Below the pieces are notes generated by a model. The model ran no database searches and was not told the DNA's origin. It saw only the letters and a list, made by a program, of their open reading frames with translations. The position numbers and the translations under genes were made by a program. DNA of 64,000 nt. It comes from Phoronis australis. Taxonomy: Eukaryota > Phoronida > Phoronidae. Positions 48,590-60,238 of the stretch are shown here, one piece after another. Each line of letters begins with the position of its first letter. Position 1 is the stretch's first letter. The DNA lies in NCBI GenBank assembly GCA_002633005.1, contig NMRA01000206.1:48551-112550 (forward strand). Reading direction: 5' to 3'.

Positions 48590-50176
48590 ACTTTGCTTGC
48601 CGCCCCGATCGGTATGGTCCTAAATGTTCCCCTTGTCACTGTAAGAATCCTGGAGTTTGTTCCCCGTTAACGGGGGAATGCTCAGATGGTAACGGCTGCG
48701 CGGCTGGATGGTGGGGACCAGATTGCCAAAGCAAGTGTCATTGTCAAGGTGGCCAGGGGTGTGGCCAAACATACGGAAATTGCCCTGGTGGTGTATTGTG
48801 CGAGCGAGGGTACTTTGGACCCTCGTGTGGTTTCCGGTGTACATGCAAGGGCGGCATTTGCAATGAAACGTTTGGTAACTGCACCAGTGGATACGATTGC
48901 CCCAAAGGTCGCTACGGCCTGAACTGCAGCGATGAGTGTCACTGTGACGATTGCGACTCTTTTACGGGAAAATGTAAAACTGGGTGTCACCAGGGATTCT
49001 TTGGACCCAGATGTGAGCACAGCTGCCACTGTAAAGGGAATTGTGCCACAGATAGCAAGTGTCAGGGTGAGTGCAAGGAGGGCCGATTCGGTTACAACTG
49101 CTCGGGGTCATGCCACTGTGACTCCGCCGGTGATTGCGACAAAAGCACTGGCGTATGCTCTAAAGGTTGTGCTGCCGGTTGGTGGGGTCACAATTGCCAG
49201 AACCTCTGCAGCTGCATCAATGGCGTCTGTGACCCTGAAGACGGGCGTTGTAATATTGGTGACTGCCCACCGAACAAATTCGGTTTGCAATGTGAGAAAA
49301 GCTGCCACTGTGACTCGAAGGAGGCTTGTCCGAATCATGGTTTTTGTAAAAAATGTGACATCGATCATTACGGGCCTGACTGTCAGGTTGAGTGCCACTG
49401 CAAACAGCCCTGCCACAGGTTCTCCGGCGAGTGTCGAGGTTCGTGCAAGGACGGGTATTACGGATTCAATTGCCGTGGAGTTTGTCATTGCGCCCCAGGT
49501 GGCATCTGTAATAAGACCCATGTGGTTTGCAAGAGTGGCTGCGAGCTTGGTTACTATGGAGTATTCTGTGATCTCAAATGCGGCTGTCCGGTCTGTGATC
49601 GAAAGACTGGACTTTGTGACGTTTGTCGAAGTGGTTTCTTCGGTAAGAAGTGTGACAAGCGGTGCCAGTGCGAAAAAGGTGAAATGTGTCCACATGACGG
49701 CGTGTGCGTTAAATGTCGAAAAGGATTTTTTGGGAAGCACTGCGACAAAGATTGTGGGCGCTGTCTCAACGGTTGCGAAAGATACTCCGGTATATGCAGC
49801 GGAAGTCCAAAATGTGCAAATCGTGTTTTTGGGTTAAAATGTGAAAGCATGAGTCACTGTATTGGAGGAACTGCTCCGCCCCCTGATGGTCCGTGTGCGG
49901 CGTGCAAAGCAACGTACTACGGCAGTAGATGTTCAGAAAGGTGCCTCTATTGCGCTCCAGGGACTGCTTGTTGGCAGTACTTTGGACAGTGTTATTCCTG
50001 CCCGATCGGAAAGACAGGTCCGTTCTGTGACACGAAGTGTCCATGCGCCGAAGGCGTTGGCTGCAACCAGCAAACTCGGAGATGCTCGCATTGTCTTAAC
50101 AACGACAAGTTGATACCAACCAGCGGTTGCCCTAAAGGATGTCAACCAGGATGGAGTGGAAAAGACTGCACTGTTC
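48590..50176 (+). CDS. Exon 14: block of about 17 EGF-like repeats
   Basis: A 1587-nt exon, acceptor TTTGTTGCAG, donor TTC|GTAAGT, phase 1-1. Repeat ends include YGPKC, WWGPDC, YFGPSC, YGLNC, FFGPRC, FGYNC, WWGHNC, FFGKKC, FFGKHC and WSGKDC, most followed by C-H-C or C-x-C. It resembles exon 13 in composition and may derive from the same expansion. NCSG and NKT-type sequons give several potential glycosylation sites. The reading frame upstream of the acceptor stays open by chance, so the ATG at 48469 is not the start. Confidence 0.93.
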
Positions 50177-50572
50177 GTAAGTTTGAACATTGCATCACCT
50201 AGCTGTACTATTTTCCATAAACAGTTGTTTGAAATGTAATATCGCAAAGTACCAACATTTATTAATTACCTGTGTATTAACACGATCGTAACGTTAAGTG
50301 GGCCGCACCTCCTTTGATGGCAAAATTTACGTCAATGAAATCCTTGACCAAAACCAGACACAAACACTCTGCTTCCAAAATAGCTACCAGACAAAGAAAT
50401 TCCTCCCCTAGTATGGATGAATAATCTCGTTTGCTTAATTTTATGTGTCGCTCTCCAACTTAGACTACTACAACTAAGTCTGCCCTAAGTTTACGTTATT
50501 CTTTGGTTACTGTAATAGTGCTCATCAGCAGAACACCTTAAGACTGTCTTCAATTTTCCTTAATCGTTCCAG

Positions 50573-50833
50573 CAACACGTTGCTCAGGCTTAGTTTTCGG
50601 CGACCGTTGTCAATATAAGTGCAACTGTTCTCACCCCTTGGAGAAATGTGACGAAGAGACCGGGAGGTGCAGTGATACTGAATGTGTTGTCCGCAAAAAA
50701 GACGGACTCTGCCTCGCGGACTGTGTTCGAGGACGTTGGGGCGAAGACTGTGAAAATCACTGCGACTGCGCTGCATATGAGTTTTGCAATAGAACCTTTG
50801 GCTGTCTGGACGAGAAGACTGATTGTGGTTTAG
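50573..50833 (+). CDS. Exon 15 (cassette X): two EGF-like units
   Basis: Acceptor CGTTCCAG, donor TTAG|GTGATT, phase 1-1, 87 codons. It reads RCSGLVFGDRCQYKCNC, HPLEKCDEETGRC, KKDGLCLADC and WGEDCENHCDC, and ends CNRTFGCLDE. Two sequons (NCS, NRT). The same exon recurs at 57508 at identical length and again as a dead copy near 59650. Confidence 0.9.
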
Positions 50834-52045
50834 GTGATTCTTGAAAACCTATTGATGTGAAAAACCATGGTTACCAAATCGACTTAGTCATTATTAAGAT
50901 ATCTCTGACGACTTAATTCCTATGAATACAGCTATGTTTAGCACTACACGACAAGTACTGTGACATACATTATGTTTGTGTAAAGCTCTTAGATATACTA
51001 TATATTACAGGAAAGTACATCAGTATAAGGTATTTCACATGTAAGTTATTTCACGGCTTGTGTTCAGTACGTTTTTGCAATAAGTTTTCGTGTTCAATTT
51101 GAATTCCAATACACTTCTTCATGAAGTCGCCCCTGACAATACAGTTTTGCTCCTCTACGAAAAATTCAAGACAGGAAATCAACTTTAACCATTAGGAAAG
51201 TGTCAGGCATGCTGATCACACCAGGTCATAACAATGCAGTTGGTCTCTGACTTACACCGGGCACGTCCTCGAAAAATACCGCCAAAATTCATTCGTTATG
51301 TCACGATTAGGTGAAATATAATTTTAATGAAAGCTACGATATTCACAGAAAATTGTAACCTGAAATGATGATTTGCACAAAAAAGGTATGGGCCTATCGT
51401 AACTGACAGACTAGGGATTTTGTAGTTTCAAAAAATCTTTTTGCTTGTACTTCTCAGGTACATCAATAGGATACCAAACCCGGTTCGGGGCCTATTAGTA
51501 AAGCCTAAAACCGATTCCCATTTGAGTTTTTGGAACAAAATAAAGTTTAGTAATCCTCTACAGCCATCAAGGTTTTAAGGAAAATTTGAAAACTTACTAA
51601 GTTTGCTCAACGGGCAAGCGTAGCGAACTACACATTTAGGGAATTACACGGCAACTGTGGGAAAACACTCACAAAGGACATACACGGTACACTGCAATGT
51701 CCAATCTGTGAGTTTCAGTGTAGAGAGTACAAGTTTTTATTTAATTCCAGACTTTATCTTTCACGATTGACACCAATGATGCATTAACAGGTCATAGAAA
51801 GACGATTGGCTGAAATCATCAAAACAGGGTTTAGTATCTTTTTAACATATGTGATGTCATTTGATCATAAACCAAAAGTACGTGGCTAAAAGAAACCGGT
51901 GTGACACGAAGGAGTTATTATATGTGAGATTTTAATGCCAGGTGAAATGACTTGTCAATAAGATATTGTAGTAGTGTTTGTATATGAATGTGTGTGCTCG
52001 GTTGAGCACGCGCGCACGCGTGTGTGTGTGCGTGTTTGTGTGTGT

Positions 52046-52096
<51 letters not shown>

Positions 52097-52164
52097 CGTG
52101 CGTGCATATGGCGATATGCAGTGGTGGGCAAGAGTTAATTTTGTTTTCATTGTAAATCTAACAG
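50834..52164. other. Intron 15
   Basis: No exon seen. A GT-rich microsatellite lies near its right end. Confidence 0.6.
52018..52110. repeat. (GT)n microsatellite
   Basis: A long GT run with some GC and AC interruptions, starting about 55 bases before the acceptor of exon 16 and likely variable in length. Confidence 0.95.
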
Positions 52165-52314
52165 TTCCTAAAGAGCCATGCCACGAGAAAAATAGATACG
52201 GCTCCACGTGTTCCCGCCCATGCTTCTGTAAAGATGACGAGCCGTGCCACCGGTGTACAGGGGAGTGTGTGAGAGGCTGCAAGGAAGGAAAAAGTGGTCC
52301 CGACTGCTCGAAAC
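52165..52314 (+). CDS. Exon 16 (cassette Y): EGF-like unit
   Basis: Acceptor TCTAACAG, donor AAAC|GTAAGA, phase 1-1, 50 codons: PKEPCHEKNRYGSTCSRPC, CKDDEPCHRCTGEC, then SGPDCSK. One repeat with a short tail. The paralogue at 60089 has the same length and near-identical sequence. Confidence 0.9.
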
Positions 52315-52344
52315 GTAAGAAACACGTCTTTGCCGACGATAGAT

Positions 52345-52498
52345 CATTCATGGGAGGCGCATCATAGAGTGGTGGGGGATATAGCCCCCACTTTTAGTGC
52401 TGTACTGGCATGGTCTATAGGCAGTGCTCAACAGGGTGACTGGCGGGNGGGGGGGGGCTTTAGCTACCCCCACTTTTTCAGTGTTGCGCCGCCCATGT
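52345..52498 (+). mobile_element. MITE-like repeat
   Basis: CATGGGAGGCGCA at the left and TGCGCCGCCCATG at the right are inverted ends. The inner CCCCCACTTTTTCAGTGTTGCGCC word matches the 28640 repeat in reverse complement. A G run with an N interrupts it. Confidence 0.55.
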
Positions 52499-54302
52499 CA
52501 TTAAACGATCAATGTCATTTTATTGAAGAGAGTATATTCAACTCACAGAAACCCTGAAAACTTCAGGTTCGATTTGAGGATGTGGGATTTTTACCAGGTC
52601 GCCACGGAATGACCACGCCACACCAGAGTCCCTCAAAATAACCCACAAACAATAAAAAAACGGAAATCGGGATGGTTCGGCGAAAGCAGTAAGCGAGCCG
52701 ATGATATTTAACTACCTCTGGAAGTGGGTGTGTGCATCCGGTAAGGGGCAGTTCGTCGTTTCCAACCACGCGAGAATTCCCAATGTACCACTTGACCAGA
52801 AAACATTCTGACGATCTTTGGAACCCCGGTGGACACATGGTGACGTTATGCTAAGTGTCGAGCCAACACATTAAGTGCCAAGTAAATGTTAATGCGTAGC
52901 TTGGTTCGTTCGGTTATTTTCTGAGGATACAATACTGGAGGACCTATCATTTACCGGACTCTGACTTAGGAGAGCAGATCATGATCAGCGACCGTATCAA
53001 GTTAACACGTGCAGCCAAAGCTCATTTGCAGGCGAAGCCTAATTTCCAAATTCTATTATTTTTCCACCTTGACTTCAGTTAACTGTTTCTGTCCAAAAGC
53101 ATACTGTTTTATTGAAACAAGAAACCAGAGTTGTTGTCATTGATTCCGTTGTACTAAAAATCCTGTAACTTGGAGAACAATGTATATTAAACAGTGTAGC
53201 CTCAGCTAGTTCTCCTGGGACAAGCTGCTCAACTTGTCTTTTTTAATATCATGCATGGTTGAACCTGTGTTGATGCATGGTCCTAACATACGTAAGTATA
53301 ACTGGCCAGTCCCAGTATCCAACCTGGCATCTTCTTGAGCAGGCGGCGAGGAGACAGATATGGGCTCAACAACTGGCTCTTGATGCCTCAATCTATTGGA
53401 CTTGGTTTACTGCCAGACTTATTTTTGTTTTTTGAAATGGAGACAGAGAAACAAACAAACTGATAGAAATGTACATCTTTCTTAGTTCGTTTATCATTTT
53501 GCAAACATTGCTGAACTGATGCGTATTAGATTCCAGACAAATTAGTCTTCCGTTAGACCCAAGCGAGTTCTGTGAGACCAAATCGTCAACTGAAGCTTAT
53601 AACCATGTTTAAATGAACACGTGATATTGGTAAATATGGTTGCTTTGTGTTTGAACAGGAGACCAGCAGATGCCTTTGTAAGTGATGTAATGAAAGACAT
53701 CCGCTGTATGGAAGGTGTGAGTCGAAAAACAAGCAGCGACAGTTCAAATTGATTTCCCAATAAAATTCCATGTCCCGAAGAAGGTTATCGGCGTGTTCTT
53801 GTGTTTTCGTGTTCATACAGACAGCGTATCAGCAAGACGGCAGTCGAGACGGGCATCACTATTTGACTAAATGAGTAATAAATGCGTGCAGCAATAGTCT
53901 CGTGCACTCTAAGTGCCGGTACCCTGAGCATAATGTATATAAATGTAAGGGGTACACGGTCGAAATAGATTTGGTATTCTTGTTATCGACACCAAATGAC
54001 AAATCATGGCGCGCCGGGCATTTTTGACCCACGACAAAAATGGTTTTCATCTAGAAATGTGTGATGTCCAAACGGACTTTCTGAAATTTAGCTAGCGCGA
54101 GTATTCCAGGTAAAATCGAAAAAATGAACGTTTCGGGTCATGACATTTCATTAAATGGCTTAAAATAGAAAGATTAGATTAGATACTTGAGTTATAAGTG
54201 TTTTGTAATACGGACAGCTCTAAACTGGAAAACGGCCAGACAGGTGCTGGGGTCTACTTTCCAAGCCTTCCTGTTGCAGATGAAGAAAACTAGGTATCGC
54301 TA

Positions 54303-55060
54303 GGCAATCTTGCCACGGTGTTTCGGGCTGAGATCACTGCAATTAATAGAACTGCTCAACTGGCACAACAACATAACACTGAGCTTGGCAATCGGCCAAT
54401 TACTATCTTTTCAGATAGCCAGGCAGCAATAAAAGCCCTAAAGAAACTACGGGTCAACTCTCGTTTTGTTAACGCTTGTATTAATGAGCTAACAAGCTTG
54501 CAATTGAAAGAACTGTCAATATACGCAGGGTCAGCGCCCATGTGGGAATTGATGGCAATGAGAATGCAGACAGACTCGCAAAGATAGGAGCAAGATTTCT
54601 GCATTTTGTGCCTGAACCTGCTCTCCTGGTATCTTACGGATGTTGCAGGATGAGTATACGCAACTGGGCACATACCCAGTCAGCAGCCCAGTGGGCATCA
54701 CTTAACTAGGAGAATTTTCCCAACGTGATCGAACCAAAAGGTTCAAAAAGCCTTCTTAGTCTACATAGATTGGGTACAAGACACGTCATTCAAATTTTGA
54801 CGGGCCACTGCAACCTAGCCCGACACAGACAAATTACTGGGCATATGGGGAGCCCTGTGTGTCCTGAGTGTGGTACTGACGTAGTATCTCCTAAACACTC
54901 GGTAGAGTCTTGCCCAGCTTTTTATAGGCTGAGGAGCAACCTACTGGATGGCACTGTTACATGCCTACAACATATAGTGCATGGCAACAAATGGAAACGT
55001 ATGTCTGTTTTCCTAAAGGAGAGTGGCAGACTTGAAAACTTTCTTCACGAGGAGCCATAA
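54303..55060 (+). pseudogene. Decayed LINE: RNase H and C-terminal cysteine region
   Basis: VFRAEITAINRTAQLAQ, FSDSQAAIKAL, then after a one-base frame change near 54535, SAHVGIDGNENADRLAK: the order of RNase H motifs (E, D-S-Q-A, H-x-G-N-x-x-A-D) found in non-LTR retrotransposons. After a stop near 54705 the frame resumes as LHRLGTRHVIQILTGHC, then CPECGTDVVSPKHSVESC, a zinc-knuckle-like C-terminus. It is broken in at least two places and differs from the LINE in element 1. Confidence 0.75.
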
Positions 55061-55774
55061 TTGGGCTCTCGTGCTTTTGCTCAGGTGTTTTGTGCAATGG
55101 GCCCAACTATGAGGCCTGCACATGTTTGATGCACTGCAAATGACATCCAACCACCTGCACTGTTTCTTACCAGTCAAAGTGATTGAAGTGAGCAAATATA
55201 ACGTGCTGAAGGCTCACTGTTCCATGACAGACGAAAACGATAGCGTTCTGGAAATGGTACTCCACAACTTAAAAACGGAACCAATGTGGGGTAGCTCAAT
55301 TATTTCAGGAACCACTTGAATGTATTTCGTATGATTTGATGGTTACCGCTCAGACCTAAATTCCTGGCCTTAAAAGCACTCTTGATAGTGCCCTTAAGTC
55401 TACCTCATGAAAGACTGGTGAGCGTTTGATCTTGATTTGATGTTGTGTCGTGTACTGGACAAACCTAACTTGAAATATTCAACCGCATCAAACTTAGGAC
55501 CAAAAGATTTACGGCAAAAAGTCACTCTGAGAAATGGTTGCCCGAAACTTAAATAATGATCTCTCTAAATCACCAGACACCATATTTGTGTTCGTTTAAA
55601 GGAGAATGCCACTCGATTTAATTAGTCTTTTTTTACCGTCACATCGGTCTATATCCACATTGCCTCTTATACGGACGACCTCACCTTGCCGAGAGGTGTC
55701 GCGTTAACCTCTGAGGAAGGTGAGAAACGGCGCAGCGACGTCAGTGTTTCGTCTGCAGAGTTATTGCCGTTATA

Positions 55775-56029
55775 TTGCGTTGCATCGTTCCCGATTGTCC
55801 GAACTATGAAGCTGCGAAGAAAGCAGGTATATCGTTTTTTCGACTTCCTCGAGAGCCCGAAATGCTTAGGAAGTGGCTCGCGGTAGTAAGGCATGAAATA
55901 TACGCTGTTAATGGCCAGTATGAGGCCGTGAAACATCTCCGTGTCTGTGGCCGGCATTTCGTCGAAAGTGATATCTCTGAAGAATTTCTGCTTACCCAAG
56001 AAATATGCCTACGCTCTGGTTCGAACTGA
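55775..56029 (+). CDS. THAP zinc-finger domain reading frame
   Basis: An 85-codon frame with RCIVPDC, NYEAAKKAGISFFRLP, the tryptophan in LRKWLAVV, and CGRHFVESD: the C2CH zinc finger (C-x4-C...C-x2-H), the F-x-x-x-P region and the tryptophan of THAP domains. THAP domains bind DNA and occur in transposases (P element, ISL2EU, Kolobok) and in host regulators. The frame opens at TTG, with no in-frame ATG next to the domain; a possible acceptor (TCTGCAG) lies just upstream. A stop follows soon after. It is either an exon of an unrelated gene lying in this intron or a transposase remnant. Confidence 0.6.
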   Translation: MRCIVPDCPNYEAAKKAGISFFRLPREPEMLRKWLAVVRHEIYAVNGQYEAVKHLRVCGRHFVESDISEEFLLTQEICLRSGSN

Positions 56030-56597
56030 TAGCCTGTGAAACCTAGTGATCCGACCCGTGATGTGTTCTTCAAATGAGCTCTTGACTCAGTCGGGATTGG
56101 CACCGGAAGTGTTGGCACGGCGTATTCTGCGTTCTGTTTCAAAATGAATTATTCTCATCCTAACCAATGCTTACATAAAACTGAAACAAAGTCTGTCTCA
56201 TTAGATACAATCTGTAATGCCTTTGCAGTATTCGTGAGTGCAAATGTTGAGAAGTCAGCAATGAATAAACCACTGCGTTATCGGCTTTTGAAGCACGCAA
56301 TGAATAAAGGTAATTGACTGGGCACAGAGGCCGTGTGAGCGCTTGGGAATTCAGTGTTTACTGACAGAATGTTGTTGTGAAATTACTCGATTTTATATGC
56401 TATGGTCACATGTTAGGAAAATTTTTATTTAGAAATACAAATAAATTATTCAAATCATTGTTAATGTACAACCTTTGCCCTGACGGTCTGTGGAAGGCGA
56501 ACCCCACTTCGCGGCCCCCGACTAGTAAGCAGATTTTCAGTTTCGTGGCTAATTCACGTAATTATTTACGTGAATTATTTCTTTGGCTCACTATTAT

Positions 56598-56761
56598 CAG
56601 TGTTGTAGTGGGGTGTAGGCGCACGTAGCCGCAGCCAACCACCTTTTGGCATTTGAACGTAGCGCCTACGCACCGTAAGTTACGTTCACTGCTCAAGGAG
56701 ATACATCTGTACGGTGGGCTTTCGGCGCCTATTTGCCTCTACTTTTACCACTTCAGCACTG
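56598..56761 (+). mobile_element. 164-bp MITE of the hAT family at 44913
   Basis: Starts CAGTGTTGTAGTGGGGTGTAG and ends CACTTCAGCACTG. Both ends match the hAT element's ends, and it shares GGCGCCTATTTGCC with that element's right side. It carries no gene and no clear 8-base duplication. Confidence 0.75.
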
Positions 56762-57507
56762 TAATAGTCTTTTCGTGACTGGGGGTTTAGTTTACAACTC
56801 AAGAGCTTGTTTATGGTCGTGCCACTCCGGCGGCCGCGACTAGCCTGATCGGGTTACGAGCCACTGGCCGGGATAACAAGCGTGTTGTGTGTTTAGAACT
56901 CAAAAAATCACAAGTCTAAATAACACAAATCTAGGTTGTCTGTTCCGTATTTCACGGAAGAATATTTCGAATTTATCTCCGAACAGACCCCAAACTCCTG
57001 CTACCGACCTTGGTAAATTGGCCTGCCGAACTTTGTAGGCTACGGTGTCCAAATACCAATTAATCCGTAACAGCGAAATAAAACATTACGTTTTTATAAG
57101 AGCTCTGTGTATTTTTAAGGGTGTTATATCGCAGTTTGGTGATTTATTGGTGTTAAACGATGAATTCAAGCGATAAGCTGACACCAGTAACCCGTGTTGT
57201 GAACTGCTGAACAGACTGCGTGTGAAACCGATGACGTCATTGGATATTTTCAGCACCTCCGTCTGCCGTCAGGTGTCAGGTAGCGCATCCGAACCTGCCG
57301 TTATCGAGTAGAACTACTCGCTCTAAATTGATACAAAATAGGTTATTTTTGGGTGGCATTCTCCTTTAAGTTTTGCAGCTGCCACAGCTGATGTTTCGAT
57401 GTCCAAAATCCATGCACACTCGTGTTCGATCCTTGGTTTAACCATCTTGTTTGGTATGTCTTTTACGCAAAAGTTGTGTGCTTCAAACATATGCCTGATC
57501 TTTTCAG

Positions 57508-57768
57508 CAAGACGCTGCTCAGGCTTTACATACGGTGACCGGTGTCAATTTAAATGCAGCTACTGTTCTCACCCCTTGGAAAAATGCGACGAACAGACCG
57601 GGAGGTGCAGTGGCAGAAATTGCTCTGTCCGTGTGAAAGACGGGCTTTGCACTGGCGACTGTGTGGAGGGGCTTTGGGGTGAAGACTGCAATAAGCACTG
57701 CAACTGTTCCGAAGGTCAAGCTTGTGAAAGAACCTCTGGCTGTGTAGACGAAAAAGATTGTAGTTTAG
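57508..57768 (+). CDS. Exon 17 (cassette X'): two EGF-like units
   Basis: Acceptor CTTTTCAG, donor TTAG|GTGATT, phase 1-1, 87 codons, paralogue of 50573-50833. It reads RCSGFTYGDRCQFKC, SHPLEKCDEQTGRC, KDGLCTGDC, WGEDCNKHC and ends VDEKDCSL. All cysteines of X are kept and one is added in KCSYC. Sequons NCS occur twice. The exon fits the same splice frame, so both copies can be used together or alternatively. Confidence 0.9.
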
Positions 57769-58619
57769 GTGATTGTTGAAACCTAAGCTAACGCTAAAAT
57801 GCATCGGTTACATGGCACTAGTAGAAAGGTGCAATAGTACGAGGATGTGCACATCAATCTCTGTACGTGATTCTTCCGTAACTCACTGACTAGGCAATAA
57901 AATTAATCACGAAACATTTTCAGAAATGTTACTGCGTTTATGTTCTCGTCAGACCTCGAAGACGGCACTTTGTGCTTCAAACCTATCTACCCCCTTTGCC
58001 ATGAAAGAAAAAAGTGAATAATATTATTCTTGATTGCGAATTAATGCGAATTGTTCTGGAACTCCGACACCCCACAACCCCCTCGACCCACGACCCCCTC
58101 GACCTTCAACCCCCACGACCCTCTCGGGCCACGACCCACAACCCTCGACCCAGTCTGCAAGCCCTACTAGATGTGAACATAGAACAAACGCTGACTTGCA
58201 GGACCAATGAGTTGGGCCGTGTGCACGGCTGGCACTTCCCTTTATTTCAAATTAGGAGAGACTATCCGGCAATTTGGAAAGCCAAAAACAGAAAAAAATG
58301 CCAAATCAAATCAAAGGCCTACCAACCTTACAAATGTCGTTCCTGGCGGAATGTAATCGCCTCGTCTGCTCTGCAGTGAATGGCGGATTCAAAGTTTTTG
58401 CGGAGAGTGCCTAGAACCGACAAAACTGAAATTTCATCAGTAAACACAGTTTGAAAAAGCAAATTGTTGCCTAAAAAGTATTTCAATGTTATATGGAAAT
58501 TATTTAAACGAGTTTAAGTCATAAAGCAAAGAAGAAAAAAGTGAAATTATGTACAATTAAGTTATCGGACTCACTCCACAACTTTAATAGAACTTAGACA
58601 GCCAGCTAGGTGTATGAAG
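57769..58619. other. Intron 17, left part
   Basis: No exon, and no Y copy follows X' as it does X. A short minisatellite with CCCACGACCCCCTCGACC-like words lies at 58065-58155. Confidence 0.55.
58065..58155. repeat. CGACCC-rich minisatellite
   Basis: Imperfect tandem words of the type CGACCCACGACCCCCT. Confidence 0.6.
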
Positions 58620-58719
58620 GCTATAGTCAATGTCGGTTCAGCGTCGACAGACATCGAATTTTAGCACAGCCAGGGAAGTTCTGCTCGTCATTTCGTATTA
58701 AAATTGTATCAAAATAAAT

Positions 58720-59350
58720 CTACAGACCGGACGGGTGCATGCAAAATCTGGAAATCAACCGACACTCTCCCTGCCCGTTGCAGCCGTTTACATGTAAGTG
58801 GAAAACAATATAATAAATTTCATGTTTCTTGCATAACCCTCCGCCTTTTCTAACAAAGTAAAGTTAAGGCATCGTTTTGAAAACAGTATGCTTGAGACAC
58901 GCGCACGGGCCATTTCATAATTTTTGCGACATCTCTAGTCGGAAGGTGATGACAGCTTCGCAGCATCAAAATTTGTTCTGAAATTCGGTTTGCTGTCATG
59001 AAAATCTTAAAAACTCATAATGATGTGAAACATTTCCGATAATTTGTTGTGACGTGTACGCAACCCATTGAAAACAACATTTGTTTGAATAATCAATGAA
59101 ATAAGAAACTTGGCAATAGATGAAGCAATATTTCATGGCGCCGAAAGCCGACGTAAAAGATTGCTCCACGACTTTAGCAGCAGAATAACTGTAGAACGCC
59201 AATTTTTCCAAAACAGGTGAATACTGTACATTACTCAACGAAGTTTGTAGTTTTTTATTACACTAATTGTGTGTCATATTTTATTTGGTCAGTTTTTTTC
59301 AATATCTACGCAAACCTGTATATTTAGTATACAGCTTTGCGCCAAGGCTA
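58720..59350 (-). mobile_element. Internal fragment of the CAGCAC-type transposon
   Basis: Collinear with 1556-2135 of element 1, same orientation. Shared stretches include AAAATTTGTTCT, TTTGTTGTGACGT, ACGCAACC, CGACGTAA-like and GCGCCAAGGCTA. It has no termini of the element, so it is a fragment or a badly decayed copy. Confidence 0.7.
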
Positions 59351-59649
59351 CGTAGAACTGGGCCATTGGTAGACGGTAGTAGAACTATCTCCGTCACAAC
59401 GATAGGGTGCTCACAATGCGTTATTTTAGATCACTTTATCACGCCACTTTATATTTTAATCACCAGACTTGAGCCAGAGCAGCCTGGCGTGTAGGTATGT
59501 TTCATTGGAAAGTGACTCAGCGACGTAATACGTTTATGAAAGATGTACAAAACGCAAAAATACCTCTATTGCCATAGGTCATGGGACGAATTGGTTGTGG
59601 TCGAGGGGTGTGGGGGTAGAGGGGGTTTCAGAACAATCCAATTAATGTT

Positions 59650-59872
59650 CATAAAACTTTTTGTCACAAAGAAATGTGACGAAGAGACCGGCAGTGGTCC
59701 TGATTACACATGTACATGTATTTTCCGCGAGAAAGACGGACTGTGCTTAGGTGTAATGTGTTCAAGGATTATGGGTGAAAATTGTGAAAACAACCGCGAC
59801 GGCGCTGAGTTCTAGGTTTGCGATAGGACCTCTGGCGGCCTGGACAAAAACTGTAGTATAGGTGATTACTGG
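59650..59872 (+). pseudogene. Dead copy of cassette X
   Basis: AAATGTGACGAAGAGACCGG, then CGAGAAAGACGGACTGTGC and CCTCTGGCGGCCTGGAC match exon 15, but the first EGF unit is missing, an in-frame TAG follows GCTGAGTTC (near 59812), and several cysteine codons are changed. The donor-like TAG|GTGATT remains. It sits just before Y'' as X sits before Y. Confidence 0.8.
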
Positions 59873-60088
59873 AAACCGTTTCACGTTGAAAAATCTGTTT
59901 ACTAATGAGTCGTGTCACCGTCGATACAAGTGCTTTGTAAATTGCATTAAAGAAATGATTATGTTGCTGCAGTTTCCATATGTAGAGTAGTGCAGTTGGT
60001 AGGCGGTTACTATAACGATACCAGTCGAATATTTGATGTTGTTTTGGTTAAAAATTATACATTTGTTTTATGTATTTGAATAAAACAG

Positions 60089-60238
60089 TTCCTAAAGAAC
60101 CTTGCCAGGAGAAAAATAGATACAGCTCTTCGTGTTCCCGTTCGTGCTACTGTAAAGATGATGAGCCGTGCCACAGGTGTACAGGGGTGTGTGAGAGAGG
60201 TTGCAAGGATGGGATAGTCGGCAAGGACTGCTCGAAAC
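60089..60238 (+). CDS. Exon 18 (cassette Y''): EGF-like unit
   Basis: Acceptor TAAAACAG, donor AAAC|GTGAGA, phase 1-1, 50 codons: PKEPCQEKNRYSSSCSRSC, CKDDEPCHRCTGVC, then VGKDCSK. All cysteines of exon 16 are conserved. It reads in frame after X' and into the next exon. Confidence 0.88.

Larger units (their letters stand above)
52315..57507. other. Intron 16
   Basis: Contains a MITE-like repeat (52345-52498) with one N in a G run (52448), a LINE remnant (54303-55060), a THAP reading frame (about 55775-56029) and a hAT-derived MITE (56598-56761). The stretch 52840-54300 shows nothing else recognisable. Confidence 0.6.

Noticed and set aside
48620-50247. Long open frames on the minus strand and in other frames over exon 14 (up to 301 codons)
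   Set aside because: They mirror the cysteine-codon-rich EGF exon; base composition keeps alternative frames open. They show no domain.
51978-52367. Frame reading through the GT microsatellite into exon 16
   Set aside because: The repeat-encoded VCVC run is an artefact; the TCTAACAG acceptor at 52164 marks the real exon start.
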